From Salvia splendens (Eukaryota; Streptophyta; Magnoliopsida; Lamiales; Lamiaceae), in contig NC_056040.1 in NCBI RefSeq assembly GCF_004379255.2, forward strand, positions 26,502,852-26,566,851: a stretch of 64,000 nucleotides of DNA. Reading direction: 5' to 3'. Below, piece by piece: positions 10,402 through 20,767 of this stretch (positions are counted from its first letter, which is position 1; each line of letters starts with the position of its first letter). The position numbers and the translations under genes were made by a program. A model generated the notes under the pieces. That model did not search any database. It had not been told where the DNA came from and worked only from the letters and a program-made list of their open reading frames with translations.

Positions 10402-10835
10402 GAGCATCTCCAATGGCGGACGTCCGGTCGGACATCCGCGACGGGCGACCGGGACGTCCGCCATTATGGCGTGGCAAGTCGGATACGGACGTCCCGTAAG
10501 GACGTCGGATGTCCTCGGACGTGCGGGCGACGGGCGGGTGGACGTCCGCCATTGTGGCGTGGGTCGGACGTCCGGTATTTAATTTTTTTTCAAACTCTAT
10601 ATATACGGCTCGTTGAATTTTATTGCCGTAAACGTAAATTGCTTTATTTGTGAATTTATGATTTTTTTTTTATTGCGGGAAGTCCTAGTGGGAAGGGCGA
10701 TGGGAAGGGCGGATTGTGCAGGGGAAGTCCTAGTGACGTGACAGTGGGATGGGAAGTCCTAGTGACGTGGCAGGAGGTGTTTTTGGGAAGTCCTAGTGGA
10801 TGTCCGAGTGGAACATCCGGGCATTGGAGATGCTC
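10402..10835 (+). mobile_element. Harbinger-derived MITE
   Basis: A 434-bp element with ends GAGCATCTCC...GGAGATGCTC and perfect target duplication TTA (10399-10401 and 10836-10838). It shares with the 1637-3843 element the GGACGTCCGGTCGGAC left part, the CTATATATACGGCTCGTTGAA promoter string and the right block TTGCGGGAAGTCCTAGTGGG. The whole ORF1 is missing, so it is an internal-deletion derivative of that family. Confidence 0.87.
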
Positions 10836-11120
10836 TTACACAATCTCATGATTATTTTATAAATGATTATTCAACTATTTTGCTTATATCACATTGAACT
10901 AAATTTTAATTTATTTTAAAATAAACATTAAACTTTGTACTTATATTATTTTGATATTTAATTCAATTTTTAAATTATTTTATTTGAAACAATAAATAAA
11001 ATACCACATAATCTAATAATTTTAAGTTAACTAAATAAATTACCATATCATTATTTATATAAAAATGGATCTAAACTAAAAAAAAGACCGACACAAGTTG
11101 ACTAGATTAGGTGTTCATAT
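10836..11120. other. AT-rich spacer
   Basis: No gene, terminal repeat or regulatory site recognised. Low-complexity A/T sequence. Confidence 0.4.
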
Positions 11121-12245
11121 TGTTGGTACAGTGACTGGAATTATAGAAGATAAACAAAAACCGAGCGTAATACAACCTAAGAAAGAAGAACAGAAACTGA
11201 AAATACAATGAAACGATACTAGAAAATAAACTTAGCCGAGTCGAGGAGGCCTCTTTCCGCAAGACGAGATACGCCCCGGTAGTGCTCTCGGTTTGGCGTG
11301 TCGTCCCCAAACATAAAACGACTACGTCTCTGGTGAAGTAGCACCGCAATCAACAGAGCTCCGGCGAAAAGACAATGCAGAGAAGGAGAGAGAGAGCTTA
11401 TGATGCAAATGCTTGTGAATGTTGTGTAGAGATGCATGGAATGGCTAGCCTATTTATAGGCTCAGTCCACTGCTGGGGGTCAACAGCCATGATGGTTGTC
11501 ATCATTGCGAGGTTGTAACCGCTGAACATTACAAACCGTTACGAGAGCTGCTCCTTGACGCATCGGGACACGCGCGCGTCTAGGTTCGTCATGACGTGGA
11601 CTTCATCACGTGTCAGTCACGTAGGTTCTTACCGCGTCATACTGACGATGTATCATCCTACTTGGCTCGTTGGCGTGGAAACGTTGGTGGTCAAAAAAGA
11701 ACTACACCAACCAGCCTTGGGTCGAGCCCAAGCGCCGAGCCCCACGACCAGACCCAAAGAACACCCAAAGACCAATTGCCAAGGTCCAAGTCCAAGAACA
11801 AGGGCTCGGGTGCGGGCACGTCTCGGCGCGCGTGTGGGCTCTTCAACCCATCTTAGTCCACTATAATTTATTAAGTGTATTAGTTCACTTAATAAATACA
11901 CATTAAAAGATGTGTCTAATTTTTAACACTTAATTAATCACATGACTTCTCTCATAGCTCGTTTAATTAACTAGTAATTATTTCGCAACTTTAATCCATT
12001 ATTTCTCACTCACCGGGAATCGAATTTGAGAAAATGAATATACCACGGTCATCTACTCCGAACGTAGATCGACGTTATATTATTTAATTTCATAAAATTA
12101 AATGTCTCGTTGGAAGTATTCTTGATCAAAGTTCTTTGACCACAACGATTCAACACATATCCCAATTCAAAATTATTTCATGAATCCAACAAACCCAAAC
12201 CACATGACTGGAAATGGTATATATGTTTGATTCAAGAAGAGATTT
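11121..12245 (-). mobile_element. 3' LTR and PPT stub of a Copia element
   Basis: 11121-12191 begins TGTTGG and ends AACA. It aligns block by block with the LTRs at 37290-38240 and 43290-44187: CTTAGCCGAGTCGAGGA, CCTCTTTCCGCAAGACGAGA, CTATTTATAGGC, TTTCTCACTCACCGG. It is more diverged than those two are from each other. The following CACATGACTGGAAATGG corresponds to the polypurine-tract side of the Copia at 38241 onward (CACATGAGTGGAAATAG), so a little internal sequence remains. This is a truncated element and not a clean solo LTR. I found no target duplication. Confidence 0.75.
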
Positions 12246-12476
12246 GGGATTAGGAAAAACTCACCATTCAATTTACAGCACATTCAAAATTAAGTATAAT
12301 CTCAATGAATGTGAAGATATGTTATAGTTAAATTCTGCATCTGAAGCATATTACAAAGTGTAACCATTGAAAGAGGGGAACCAGGCTTGGGGGCTCGAAA
12401 TACATGGAGTTCTTAGATGAATATGAGAACAAGCCTAGGTTCATGTTCCAATCCAAGCATCTCCCCATTCCTGCTG

Positions 12477-13142
12477 ATGGATCTCTTCACAGTTCCTCCT
12501 CCCTCTCTCTCTTCTCTCCATAAGCCCACCCTTTTCATTTCCCTTTCTCTCTCTCTGCTCCTCTTCTGCCTCGCGCTAATTTACTTCAATTTCGAACCCC
12601 TCCTCTTATGGCTCTCCCTATCCCTTCTAATCGGCCCCTTCGCGCCCCCCTCTCTCACCGCCGGCGACATACGCGTCGGCGTCGGCCCGCAGCTGGAGGA
12701 AATCCCCGCCGCCCAGATTGAATTTACCGAAAAGCCCAGCAGAAAATCAGTCAAATCAACCAGGAAAGCATCGGAAGAAACCGAGGGGAATTCGAATGCG
12801 ATCGATTTATCTCGTTTCGATCTGCCCAAGCGGCGATCCAGCAGATCGTCAATTGAGGCGGTGGTTGAGGCCAAGCCGGAGGAGTGGGGCGAGGCCGACG
12901 ACGAGATGTTGAAGAAGCTGATGGGGAAGCACCCGGTGGGGAAGCCGGGGCGGTGGGAAGCCATATCTGAGGGTTTCAAGGGGAGATACAAGGTGGAGAC
13001 TGTGATCGCCAAAGCCAAGCACATTGGAGAGAAGAAGGGCGGCGATCAGAATTCTTACACTAAGTTTCTCAAGGATCGGGAGAAGAGGCATGTTGAGGAG
13101 GAGGATGGGACGAAAGAGAGCGGATGGAGCGCCACAGAGGAT
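12477..13142 (+). pseudogene. maMYB: Membrane-anchored MYB (maMYB-like) gene, 3' end lost
   Basis: The start at 12477 is preferred over the in-frame ATG at 12417 because it gives MDLFTVPPPSLSSLHKP followed at once by the hydrophobic segments (SLSLLLFCLALIYF, LLLWLSLSLLIGPF). A Ser/Lys/Arg-rich linker leads to a SANT/Myb domain (EWGEADDEMLKKLMGKHPVG, PGRWEAISEGFKGRYK, IGEKKGGD). Family: plant maMYB proteins sit in the ER membrane and carry two SANT repeats. Here the second repeat begins (SGWSATED) and is cut at about 13142 by a MULE end; the frame then reads 38 codons of transposon to 13259. No distal part of the gene is seen elsewhere in the window. A Copia LTR stub lies about 230 bp upstream. 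Broken. Confidence 0.75.
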
Positions 13143-13590
13143 GGCAAAATTCCAAGAAGAGACGTTATGGCAAAATATATCCGCCATTTGGACCCTGAAA
13201 AAACAAGATTCCAGCCATGGTATAGACGTGAGAAGCTCTCGCGTGGTTTAAAAGTATAGACGCATCACCCTAATGCGTGTTTAAAGTGAAACACGCATAT
13301 TCCTCTCGCGTGTATTAAAAGAAAGACGCGTCTTCCTCTCGCGTGTTTAAAGTAAACACTTTAAACACGCGACACGCTCTCGCGTGTCTCCCTTGCTTCA
13401 CAAATTCACTCCAGACGGCAGAACATACGCATTACGCGAAGAGGAGACGAAGAGGAGACGAAAACCGGCGAAAATTCTGCCCAACCAGGGAAATTCGAAG
13501 CCTAATCCGATAGTTAGCTTTCCCATTCCAATTTGAAGTGTTGTTAGGTAACTTTCAACCCTTATTTTCGTTTTTATTGGTATAATTTAG
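13142..13590 (+). mobile_element. Older MULE terminus (TIR, palindrome array, leader)
   Basis: GGCAAAATTCCAAGAAGAG, GACGTTATGGCAAAATATATC and CCGCCATTTGGACC, followed by a GATTCCAGCCATGGTATAGACG block, are a diverged copy of the terminus at 13591-13690. Then come palindromic units (13223-13245, then about 13257-13400) with GACGCATCACCCTAATGCGT and ACACGCGA...TCGCGTGT cores. The leader matches that of the mudrA gene (GTGTTGTTAGGTAA) and breaks off at 13590, where the younger MULE begins. Confidence 0.75.
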
Positions 13591-13690
13591 GGGTAAATTC
13601 TATGAATGGACGTCATGGCAAATTGTATCCGCCATTTGGACTCTGAAAAAAAAAGATTCCAGCCATAGTATAGACGCGAGAAGGTCTCGC
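13591..13690 (+). repeat. Left terminal inverted repeat of the MULE dimer
   Basis: Starts GGGGTAAATTCTATGAATGG, followed by ACGTCATGGCAAATTG, a CCGCCATTTGGACTC block, an A-tract and GATTCCAGCCATAGTATAGACG. The right copy is the reverse complement at 36593-36692. Confidence 0.85.
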
Positions 13691-13795
13691 GTGTTTTAAT
13701 TAAACACGCATCAAGCTATCGCGTGTATACATAACACGCATCAGGAAATCGCGTGTTACATTAAACACGCGACAGGCTTTCGCGTGTTACGTTGG
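13668..13795. repeat. Subterminal palindrome array, left arm
   Basis: Four units of about 25-30 bp with cores GACGCGAGAAGGTCTCGCGT, ACACGCATCAAGCTATCGCG, ACACGCATCAGGAAATCGCG and ACACGCGACAGGCTTTCGCG, joined by TTAA- or TA-rich links. Mirrored at 36485-36612. Confidence 0.82.
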
Positions 13796-14134
13796 ACACA
13801 AATTCGAGCCCAGACGGCAGAGACCTCACTTTCCACTCGCGAATTCACTTCCGGCTCGCTCATTCTCTCGCACTCAGCGACGGCTAACGTCTCTAGCCGG
13901 CGAAAATCGAAGTGAATCCGATATTTTGATGCTCTAATTCCTATTTGAAGTGGTGTTAGGTAATTTTTGACTATTAATTTCAATTATCATTGCTATATGT
14001 TAGTTAGGTATAGATTTATGGTTTATGGCATTGAACTTGGTATTGAATTTTCGGTTTTAATATTGTTCAATATTTATTTAAGTATGTTGAATTTATAGTA
14101 TATGATGTTATGTCGTACTTATTTTGCAGGTTTA

Positions 14135-16774
14135 ATGGTGTTTGTGAGTTTATATTGGGATGGGAAAATTATTCAGCTCCCAGGTTTGGGTGTTGCTTAT
14201 GATCCCCCTCGTGCAAAATCATTTATTATATTGAATGAAAAGATATCTTATTATCAACTTGTTTCAATGATATGTGAAAAAATTGGAATTGAGTTGGATG
14301 CACATACGATTGATTTAACATGGAGGCATCTTGTGGTTTTTAGTGGAGTGGTGAATTATATAGCTACACCAGTGGATGCTAATTTGTTGGAGTATATGTT
14401 TGCTGAAAATCCAAGTCAAATTGAACTTTTTATTGAATATACTCTTGTTACCACTGCGTTGCAATTTGAACCACCTATCACTCATCATGATGTTGGAACG
14501 TCTAGGAGAGATGGTTATCCTAGTTTTGATGTCGGGACATCTAGGAGGGATGATGAATATCATAACTTTGAATTCAACACATCTGGGAGGGAGGTTGATG
14601 AACCACTAGATGTACCAAATGTGACATGTGATGGTTATGATGGTTCAGATGGTTCTGATAATTGTGATGGTTCAGATGGTTCTGATAATTGTGATGGTGC
14701 AGATAATGTTGATGGTGCAGATGGCTCTGATTGTGATGGTTCCGATGGTTCTCAACCAAGTGATCTTGATTATAGTGCAGAATCATGTGAAGATTCTACA
14801 GACGATGAGACACTTGATATGATGGTTGAAAATTATGTACAACCATTTGTTCGTGGGGAGCAACCTGTTCCCAACTATGTGCCTGAAGGGTTACCATTTT
14901 TTCGATCATTACCATGTGAAGGCAGCCGAGGTTACTTTTCAGAAGACCATGGATTGGTTGAAGAAGATATGTGGTATTGATGAGGATAATCCGAGGTTAC
15001 TTTTTCGATCATTACCAGTTTGTAGGGACCCATTTGGTCCGAAAAGAAGAGGCAGGGACCTTGGGCAACGCTACCCATGTAATTGGGAGGTTAAAGCAAC
15101 GTTTAAGAAACGTGATGGTAGCTGGTCTATCAACTCATGGGTTGATCGACATTGCTGTATGGGAGATCACGATCCAAGTGAACATGTTAATCTTACATCA
15201 TCCATGATTGCTCTCTGTATTCGAAGCCAAATTGAAAACGATGTTGGATTCAAGCCTTCTGTAGTACGTACATATATCCAAGATAATTTTCACGTGAAAA
15301 TCAGCTACAAGAAAGCATGGTACTCTCGCAGAAAAGCTATTGAGCTTGTATATGGTGGGTGGGAGGGATCCTTCAGACAACTCCCCAGCTACCTGACTGA
15401 GTTGCAAACTCAAAATCCGGGGACAATCGTTGAGTGGTTGCATGACCCTGTACTGAGTCAAGGTAATACAAAGGCGTTCCGCTACGTATTTTGGGCATTT
15501 GGGCCAGCAATAGAGGCATTCCAAGTAGCAAAGCCGGTCTTATCAGTTGATGGGACTCACCTGCGTGGAAGATTGAAAGGTAAATTACTTGCTGCAGTAG
15601 GTTACGATGCAAATAAGAACTGTTTGCATGTTGCTTTTGCTATTGTTGATGAAGAAACAAACGAGAGTTGGAGTTGGTTTTTGAATCTTGTGAGAGTGCA
15701 TATTATAAAGAATGACCAGGAAGTGTGCATAATAAGTGACAGACATCAATGCATTATAAATGCCATGAAGGCTGATATGTGGAAAGAGGCCCCAGTTGGT
15801 TATCATCGATTCTGTTTAATTCACGTTAGATCGAATGTGTTACAAAGACACAAAGGCCCCGGAGTGAAGAAATGGGTATGGATAATGGGTGAAGTAATTG
15901 AGGAGCGGAGATATTGGACTGCAAGGCGTGAATTAGAAAAGGTGAGTCCAGAAGCTCTGAGGTACCTCGAAACTACCATAGATAGATCGCAGTGGACTAT
16001 GGCACACGATGAATTTCGTCGATGGGGTGAGACATCTACTAACATGGCCGAGTGTTATAATAATGTGTTGTTAGCTGCGAGGGAACTCCCAATTAGAGCT
16101 ATCATTGATATTACATTCTGGCGGACCATCAACTGGTTTGTTAACCGAACGACTCTAGCCAAACAATGTTAGACGCCTTTGACACCGTGGGCTTGGGAGT
16201 TATTTCAGAAGAATGACCGTCGAGGGAGACGTCATCATGTTAGGACTACAAGCATAGCACGTGGAACTTATGATGTGCTAACCTATCACAGAGGTCCGGG
16301 TAGAGGCCATAATATACATGTTGTGGATTACCGTGAAAGAGATGCTCATGTGGAAAGTGGCAGACCTGGAGAATGCCTTGCTCTCACGCTGTTGCGGTGC
16401 TGAGAGAACGCAGTGATGACATCTTTAGTCATGTTGATACACAATACCACACAGATGTTTGGATTCACCAGTACGCAGGTATGTTGTTTAGATACTTTTT
16501 ATTCTTACATTTTTTTCATGTCTTACAATTGCACTTTTATGCAGATGCGTTCCGTCCACTGAGACACCAAGATTATTGGTATGAACCTGACTGGACACTG
16601 GAATGTTCACCAGCACGGCTACTTCCTCGTTCACGTGGGCGGTACAACAGAAGCAGGATACACAACCAAATGGATAAGCGCGAAGAAGATGCGCCAAGAG
16701 CTCCTCCTCGATGCCGCCTTTGTGGAGAGACCGGCCATAATATAAGAAAGTGCACTTTAGGACGTGTTGTGTAG
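14135..16774 (+). pseudogene. mudrA: mudrA-type MULE transposase, left arm (broken)
   Basis: Start 14135 follows a leader intron acceptor (TTTTGCAG|GTTTAATGG) and is in frame with the upstream ATG at 14102. Order: conserved N-terminus, Gly/Ser/Asp repeat (DGSDNCDGSDG, about 14640-14750), MuDR N-terminal region, DDE core with SVDGTHLRG (first Asp), IISDRHQ (second Asp) and NMAECYNNV (Glu), Cys/His-rich YHRFCLIH, then SWIM and CCHC zinc motifs (CRLCGETGHNIRKC at the end, after a short intron 16480-16542). Damage: about 130 bp deleted and replaced by filler at about 14980-15020, in-frame TAG at 16170-16172, one base missing in the SWIM region near 16336, and DRHQG changed to DRHQC. Inactive. Confidence 0.85.
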
Positions 16775-17024
16775 TTATATTATGTTTGAGACTCGTGATT
16801 GAGGGTTGAATTTTATTATGTGTTTGAACCAAGTTTAAGACCGAAATGACATTCTTAAGTAATATTGTTTAAACAAATTTCGACAGAGTCTACTTTATTT
16901 ATTGATCAATCCACCTGTAATAAACAAACAATACATCTCAAATCAATCAACATATAAAAAGTCAACAGTACATCTCAAATCAATCCACCTGTAATAAATA
17001 GTCAATACATCTAATGATAATATT
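16775..17024. other. Intergenic tail between mudrA and PMD, left arm
   Basis: The two genes of the arm converge here. The stretch holds a local repeat of the phrase TCAATCCACCTGTAATAAA (about 16906 and 16980) and no gene. Confidence 0.5.
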
Positions 17025-17266
17025 CTACTTAAATGACGAAGGTGTATATTTACTCGGGCCTTTTCCTCTGTTGTCACGGCTAGACCTTCTACGTGGGAAC
17101 ATACCCAAAATTGTCTGAGACAAACTTGGACTGGAGCGTTCCTTATCGGGACGGGATATATGTGAACTGCTACTAGGCCGATCAAGTTGAACACTCCTAG
17201 GAGGGTCAATATGCTCTCTCCTCGTGGGGCGCTCTATGTAGGCACTACTCCTAGGAGCAACATCAG

Positions 17267-17300
<34 letters not shown>

Positions 17301-19320
17301 GTCATCATCGTCATCATCAGCAGCGTCATCATCAGCATTTGTCGGAGAGTGCACGATATGGACATCCGAAAAGAATGAATCCTATGTAGTAGGATTCCAT
17401 GGTAGCCCAACTCTATCTAATGGAGTCACCCAACTAGACTGTGGCGCGTCTGACCAAGTAGGAAACCAACTAGAGGGATCTGGTGCTGGTGGATTTTGCA
17501 TTTCGGGCTCACCAGTAAAATTGTCGATGAGTGCATCCAAATCTATGTTGTCATCTGAATTAAAATTTTCTTCATTTGCTGCTTGTGATGACCCTGGCAT
17601 GTCTTGGGACATTCTGAAATGCCGTGAATAACCATGCCCGCCTGTTCGGATACCTCTCTGACCAATACCGTGAGCTCTTCGGATAAACCCCCGGGACATA
17701 TCCACATCAGTGCGATGTGTGGAAGGTATGACCGTGCGTTCACTCTCACCGCACTCGGTGAGGCAGTTAAGAGCAAGACTGTTAATCTCATGCAACAATC
17801 CTACGGCATCTGTTGGGTCAAAACCGCGCGACATATGAAATACACGTGCCAATGTCTCCGCCTGTAACAAATAAAACGTGCATATTTAATAACATACATA
17901 CTTTTAAAATGAAACAACAACTATACAAATACAATACTTACTTGGAGTGTAGATGATGATGCAACAGTGTTCATCCCTACTTCTGGAAGCCTACCCGGCT
18001 GCGTGATATATGTTATGGTAATTTTAAAATACCACTCCATGTATTGTCGAGTTCTCATCACCTGCACGTGGTCTGCGAGAGGCTCCATGTAATCATTAGT
18101 AACGAACTCCGACCTTCTCTCCCAATGTTGGATGTAGGCCTTGTTCTGCACAGCCCAGTTCGTCTTAGCCTTTCCACGACGATTGGTTTTGAAGTGAGTT
18201 TCATTGAAACCCCAATCACGCAATTCCGGGATGAAGGGCGTGCCGCCAAATTGTCTAACCACGCGCTCAGGCTCATGTGCTTCGACAATAGCCCAACAAA
18301 CCATGTACGTCACAGATCTCCAACTGTTGTTCATATCGAGGCAGGAGTCTGGTAATTGACGGTCCACGTAGGGCATCCAAATAAACTACAATAACAAGTT
18401 TACATTAAAATTACCCAAATATATATTAAACATTAAACATTATTCATTTTACCTGGCTATTTTGGAGCAATGACAACAGTTCACGATAATGTCGAACAGA
18501 ATGTTTAGGGGCTCTGTTTATCATATAGGAGTCAGTCCACCTACAATAACAAAAGTTGTCAATTAAATATGTTGTCATTAAATACACAAAAGAGATGAAA
18601 CAACAAACTTACATTAATGCACATGGAGTGTTGTTTGTATGTATACGTGCCGCTACAAAATCCGGTCTCAAAGTGGGCATTCTCTCCCACGCCCAAAGCT
18701 GTAGGAGCACTGTTGGACCTCCAATGTCTGTCCGTTTGCCCATAGACGCCTCACAGAGATTATGGTATAATGTACCAAGTGCAGCACTCGCCCAACTAAT
18801 CATAGATGCAGCCTCTACGTCTCGAATTTGGGTCAACCACATGAGAGGTATCTTACACCCTGAGCCGTCGGGTAAGATCAACCCTCCCAATAGCACAAGC
18901 ACAATCATACGTGCCCGTTGAATGTAGGCTTCGTCTTCGAGACCATCTCCTAACGGTTCAATCGTCATCCTATGTATTAGCGCGGATGCCAAGATACCGT
19001 TTTCCTTCATCTCGCTTTGAAGGGGATAGAAGCCCAAGAGCTCTTCACATAAACCCCTCCACCCAGTTTCACAAAACCCATTTCCTGTGATGGGTACTCC
19101 ATCTACACGTAAAGCCCATAATACTTGAACGTCTTGTAATGTAATGGTAGTTTCCCCTACGGGAAGATGGAATGTATGTGTCTCTGGCCTCCAACGCTCA
19201 ACCAAAGCTGTGATCAACGCATGATCTACATCCAAAGCCTTACCACAGAAAAGAACTCCACCTAAACCAAATCTACAAACATAATCAATCACGCGTCTGT
19301 GATGATTATCGATTTCCCAG
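17025..19320 (-). CDS. PMD (aminotransferase-like, plant mobile domain) gene, left arm
   Basis: Spliced minus-strand gene. Exon 1 is about 19320-18613 (SWEIDNHHRRVIDYVCRFG, VERWRPETHTFHLPVGETTI, RARMIVLVLLGGLILPDGSG, ISWASAALGTLYHNLCEAS). Exon 2 is about 18540-18453, exon 3 about 18387-17942 (MPYVDRQLPDSCLDMNNSWR, WGFNETHFKTNRRGKAKTNW) and exon 4 about 17862-17025 (AETLARVFHMSRGFDPTDAV, a poly-Asp stretch, end GPSKYTPSSFK). The PMD core is residues 10-250. The function of MULE-borne PMD proteins is unknown; host relatives act in silencing and genome stability. The first codons of the gene are missing because the arm ends at the dimer junction, so no initiator ATG remains in place. Confidence 0.8.
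17262..17335. repeat. (ATC)n microsatellite encoding poly-Asp
   Basis: ATC/GTC triplets, read as Asp codons in the minus-strand PMD gene. The counterpart in the right arm at about 32848-32911 differs in length, as expected of slippage since duplication. Confidence 0.85.
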
Positions 19321-19389
19321 GATGTCGCGATATGGACCAGAAGATCCTTCTGTTTTGCATTATCAGCAAAACATTATGTTTGTAGATTG
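19305..19389. other. Centre of the MULE inverted dimer
   Basis: About 85 bp that is not palindromic. 19305-19320 continues the left-arm PMD gene (minus). From the ATG at 19322 the plus strand reads MSRYGPEDPSVLHYQQN, which matches the N-terminus of the PMD protein at 8490 (LLYGPEDPSLLKMQ). It then jumps, at 19376-19390, over roughly 60 codons to IDYVCRFG. The junction therefore holds the N-terminal codons in plus orientation only and lacks the next segment in the plus arm. Confidence 0.75.
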
Positions 19390-20245
19390 ATTATGTTTGT
19401 AGATTTGGTTTAGGTGGAGTTCTTTTCTGTGGTAAGGCTTTGGATGTAGATCATGCGTTGATCACAGCTTTGGTTGAGCGTTGGAGGCCAGAGACACATA
19501 CATTCCATCTTCCCGTAGGGGAAACTACCATTACATTACAAGACGTTCAAGTATTATGGGCTTTACGTGTAGATGGAGTACCCATCACAGGAAATGGGTT
19601 TTGTGAAACTGGGTGGAGGGGTTTATGTGAAGAGCTCTTGGGCTTCTATCCCCTTCAAAGCGAGATGAAGGAAAACGGTATCTTGGCATCCGCGCTAATA
19701 CATAGGATGACGATTGAACCGTTAGGAGATGGTCTCGAAGACGAAGCCTACATTCAACGGGCACGTATGATTGTGCTTGTGCTATTGGGAGGGTTGATCT
19801 TACCCGACGGCTCAGGGTGTAAGATACCTCTCATGTGGTTGACCCAAATTCGAGACGTAGAGGCTGCATCTATGATTAGTTGGGCGAGTGCTGCACTTGG
19901 TACATTATACCATAATCTCTGTGAGGCGTCTATGGGCAAACGGACAGACATTGGAGGTCCAACAGTGCTCCTACAGCTTTGGGCGTGGGAGAGAATGCCC
20001 ACTTTGAGACCGGATTTTGTAGCGGCACGTATACATACAAACAACACTCCATGTGCATTAATGTAAGTTTGTTGTTTCATCTCTTTTGTGTATTTAATGA
20101 CAACATATTTAATTGACAACTTTTGTTATTGTAGGTGGACTGACTCCTATATGATAAACAGAGCCCCTAAACATTCTGTTCGACATTATCGTGAACTGTT
20201 GTCATTGCTCCAAAATAGCCAGGTAAAATGAATAATGTTTAATGT

Positions 20246-20767
20246 TTAATATATATTTGGGTAATTTTAATGTAAACTTGTTATTGTAGTTTATTTGGAT
20301 GCCCTACGTGGACCGTCAATTACCAGACTCCTGCCTCGATATGAACAACAGTTGGAGATCTGTGACGTACATGGTTTGTTGGGCTATTGTCGAAGCACAT
20401 GAGCCTGAGCGCGTGGTTAGACAATTTGGCGGCACGCCCTTCATCCCAGAATTGCGTGATTGGGGTTTCAATGAAACTCACTTCAAAACCAATCGTCGTG
20501 GAAAATGCTTAATATATATTTGGGTAATTTTAATGTAAACTTGTTATTGTAGTTTATTTGGATGCCCTACGTGGACCGTCAATTACCAGACTCCTGCCTC
20601 GATATGAACAACAGTTGGAGATCTGTGACGTACATGGTTTGTTGGGCTATTGTCGAAGCACATGAGCCTGAGCGCGTGGTTAGACAATTTGGCGGCACGC
20701 CCTTCATCCCGGAATTGCGTGATTGGGGTTTCAATGAAACTCACTTCAAAACCAATCGTCGTGGAAA
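20246..20767 (+). repeat. 263-bp-pitch tandem duplication in the right-arm PMD gene
   Basis: 20246-20504 and 20509-20767 are the same sequence (end of intron 2, acceptor TTATTGTAG and the first two-thirds of exon 3), separated by about 4 extra bases ATGC. I saw one substitution (CCCAGAATT versus CCCGGAATT). Absent from the left arm, so it arose after the arms were formed. Confidence 0.9.

Noticed and set aside
11121..12191. Solo LTR
   Set aside because: Internal PPT-side sequence continues past the LTR end and no target duplication was found, so a truncated element is the better reading.
14574..14822. His/Asn-rich and Met/Val-rich frames beside the mudrA repeat
   Set aside because: Shadow frames of the Asp/Gly/Ser codon repeat.
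17187..17378. Ile-rich frame opposite the PMD gene
   Set aside because: Antisense reading of the Asp-coding ATC repeat.
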